From the NCBI GenBank assembly GCA_903891755.1, contig CAITFY010000137.1:1-6753 (forward strand): DNA of 6,753 bases, read 5' to 3'. This document shows positions 5,546 to 6,753 of the stretch, in pieces. Both the position numbers and the translations under genes were made by a program. The stretch is from an uncultured Actinomycetes bacterium. GTDB taxonomy: Bacteria; Actinomycetota; Actinomycetes; Nanopelagicales; Nanopelagicaceae. The notes under the pieces are model-generated. The model ran no database searches. It was not told the DNA's origin and worked only from the letters and a program-made list of their open reading frames with translations. Every line of letters starts with the position of its first letter. The stretch's first letter is position 1.

Positions 5546-6541
5546 TTAGTCGAGAAGCGCGAACTGACCCGTCTCTAGGTAGTGGCGCAGGCGGCGCTCA
5601 GTCTTTTCGAGGTAGCTTGGCAGCATTGCGATGTCATCCGCTGTTGTTGCACCCAAGAGGTAGTTCACGAGAACGATACAACGGTTAGCAATGAGCAGTT
5701 CAAGTTCTTCGGCCGTGAATTCAGGAAGTGGGGCGACAGATTTATACCCTTCTAGAACCTTTAACTCTCGTTCTCTATTTTCGCGAAGATAGAAGAAGGA
5801 GATAGCTAAATCTTGTAGGGGAAATCCAATTCCGGCGTCATCAAAATCCAGGATCGTCATCTTCTCTTCGTGCCAGATGATATTTCCAAAGTGAAGATCT
5901 GCGTGGATGAGTTGAGGATCTGATTGAGATCTCAATTTCTCAAAGAGCGCTTCAGTGCGATTGCTAATCTCGCGAAAAACTTCATATTGAGATGGAGTTA
6001 TGATCTCGAGCTCATACGTAAAGAGATTGTCCTGTCTAACCATGAGTGGTCTATCAACGGGCATGAAATTTGCATACCCTTCTGGTTTCCAATTCTTGCT
6101 CAGGATGTGCATCGTTGCCATCTGGCGACCGAGCTCGAAGAGTTGCTCGTCTGTTGGATTCTCTTCGACAACTTCTCCTTCAAGCCATGGGTAGATAACT
6201 ACATCTAGATTTCCACCTTGATAGAAGAAGTAGTGATTAGTGAAAGGCTCACCCTGCAGATTGTTGATTGGAACTGGAGCAGTAATGGAACCTTCACGCT
6301 TCAGTTCAAGTAACCACTGGACTTCTGCCCAGATGTGCTCTGGCCACTTACGAGAGGCGGTGCTGATTCGCATCGCATATTGCTTGCCATCGCTACCGTT
6401 GAACTTAAACGTTGAGTTGTAGGCATGATTGACGCACTCAAAGTCGCTGCCTGTAATTCCGTATTGCACCAGAACATCTTGTGCAAACTCCTTCAGGAGC
6501 TCAATCTGCTCCTCTTGAGTCATCTCTACATACTCTGACAT
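5546..6541 (-). CDS. APH-fold small-molecule kinase (phosphotransferase family)
   Basis: The 331-residue protein has the aminoglycoside phosphotransferase/choline kinase fold. It shows an N-lobe with KQYAMRIS (53-60), where Arg58 appears to take the usual ATP-contacting lysine place, a helix C glutamate in AEVQWLLE (72-79), and the hinge-like VVIYPWLEGE (114-123). The catalytic HADLHFGN runs 213-220 (Asp215, Asn220), with metal-binding DFDD at 232-235 followed by GIGFPLQDLAI. The type HADLHFGNIIW...DFDD resembles SrkA, homoserine kinase II and other APH-like kinases, so the substrate could be an antibiotic, an amino alcohol or a protein. Nothing here proves drug resistance. Two start codons lie in tandem, GTG at 6544 and ATG at 6541. 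ATG is preferred because GAGAGG lies six bases upstream. It follows the GNAT gene by 10 bases. Confidence 0.92.
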   Translation of the reverse strand: MSEYVEMTQEEQIELLKEFAQDVLVQYGITGSDFECVNHAYNSTFKFNGSDGKQYAMRISTASRKWPEHIWAEVQWLLELKREGSITAPVPINNLQGEPFTNHYFFYQGGNLDVVIYPWLEGEVVEENPTDEQLFELGRQMATMHILSKNWKPEGYANFMPVDRPLMVRQDNLFTYELEIITPSQYEVFREISNRTEALFEKLRSQSDPQLIHADLHFGNIIWHEEKMTILDFDDAGIGFPLQDLAISFFYLRENRERELKVLEGYKSVAPLPEFTAEELELLIANRCIVLVNYLLGATTADDIAMLPSYLEKTERRLRHYLETGQFALLD

Positions 6542-6547
6542 CACAAA

Positions 6548-6553
6548 CCTCTC
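6548..6553 (-). promoter_or_regulatory. Shine-Dalgarno of the kinase gene, overlapping the GNAT stop
   Basis: GAGAGG on the minus strand overlaps the TGA of the upstream acetyltransferase gene by two bases and lies six bases before the kinase ATG (three before the GTG). The spacing decides for the ATG start. The overlap suggests that ribosomes finishing the acetyltransferase help start kinase translation. Confidence 0.6.
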
Positions 6554-6753
6554 AGAATCTCTTGCCTAATACGGATGTATCCTCGACGCTGTATCCAAGT
6601 TTTTCGTAGAACCCAATGACGTGAGCATTAGAGTTACGGACCATCAGCATCGCCTTTGGGGCACCACGGGAGATTAGCCAATTCTCGGCAGCTTCAACAA
6701 GCGCGCGTCCGTTGCCCGAGTTTTGGTGCTGTGGAGATATCCCGAGGTAGTAG
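6552..6753 (-). CDS. GNAT-family N-acetyltransferase, YpeA-like, 5' end outside window
   Basis: Only the last 66 residues are in the window. They start YYLGISPQ, which leads to the acetyl-CoA pyrophosphate-binding motif QNSGNGRAL (Q-x-x-G-x-G) and its helix. They continue with WLISRGAPKAMLMV, the NAHVIGFYEKLGY helix-strand typical of GNAT C-termini, and end SVLGKRF. The RGAPK and LGKRF segments recall E. coli YpeA and related uncharacterised acetyltransferases. It transfers acetyl from acetyl-CoA to an amine, with unknown substrate. It is the furthest upstream gene visible in the minus-strand group and its stop overlaps the kinase ribosome binding site. It has no frameshift in the visible part. 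Confidence 0.88.
   Translation of the reverse strand, partial: YYLGISPQHQNSGNGRALVEAAENWLISRGAPKAMLMVRNSNAHVIGFYEKLGYSVEDTSVLGKRF

Noticed and set aside
5546..6541. Antibiotic resistance call (aminoglycoside phosphotransferase) for the kinase.
   Set aside because: The fold is shared by many metabolic kinases, and the Arg at the ATP-lysine place and the general sequence do not match a known resistance enzyme that I can recognise.

Overview
The window looks like the chromosome of an actinobacterium with unusually low G+C, close to half by eye. Three things support this. The homodimeric AceE sits divergent to a DUF3052 gene followed by an AhpE-type peroxiredoxin and tRNA-Val, an arrangement I recall from actinobacteria. 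A HEAT-repeat family typical of actinobacteria is present. Several genes also have a TANNNT box just before the start codon and no ribosome binding site, which fits leaderless transcription. The low G+C would suit a streamlined freshwater lineage such as the acI clade (Ca. Planktophila/Nanopelagicus), but that is inference only.

Left half (1-2792, minus strand): aceE, the pyruvate dehydrogenase E1 subunit, is complete and ends before a strong hairpin at the left edge. No E2 or E3 gene is beside it. Middle (2793-3949, plus strand): a 123-base intergenic region with a striking G-rich block separates aceE from the divergent DUF3052 gene. DUF3052 and ahpE lie 13 bases apart and probably form one transcript. 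A perfect 10-bp hairpin ends this unit and overlaps a candidate promoter for the following tRNA-Val(UAC).

Right half (3969-6753, minus strand): five closely spaced genes run right to left. They are a GNAT acetyltransferase (5' end cut by the window edge), an APH-fold small-molecule kinase, two unrelated VOC (glyoxalase-fold) proteins, and a HEAT-repeat protein that converges on the tRNA. Gaps of 10, 47, 15 and 12 bases suggest co-transcription, with probable internal leaderless promoters before the two VOC genes.

Functionally, the left and middle parts join central carbon metabolism (pyruvate to acetyl-CoA) with peroxide defence. The right part is a set of general small-molecule modification proteins with unknown substrates. 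I see no mobile element, CRISPR array, phage gene or clear sign of horizontal transfer, and no stretch over 300 bases lacks a gene. I do not find a wholly new system. The best leads are the repeated TANNNT-N6-ATG starts, the hairpin/promoter overlap at the tRNA, the G-rich block, and the two conserved proteins of unknown function (DUF3052 and the HEAT protein).
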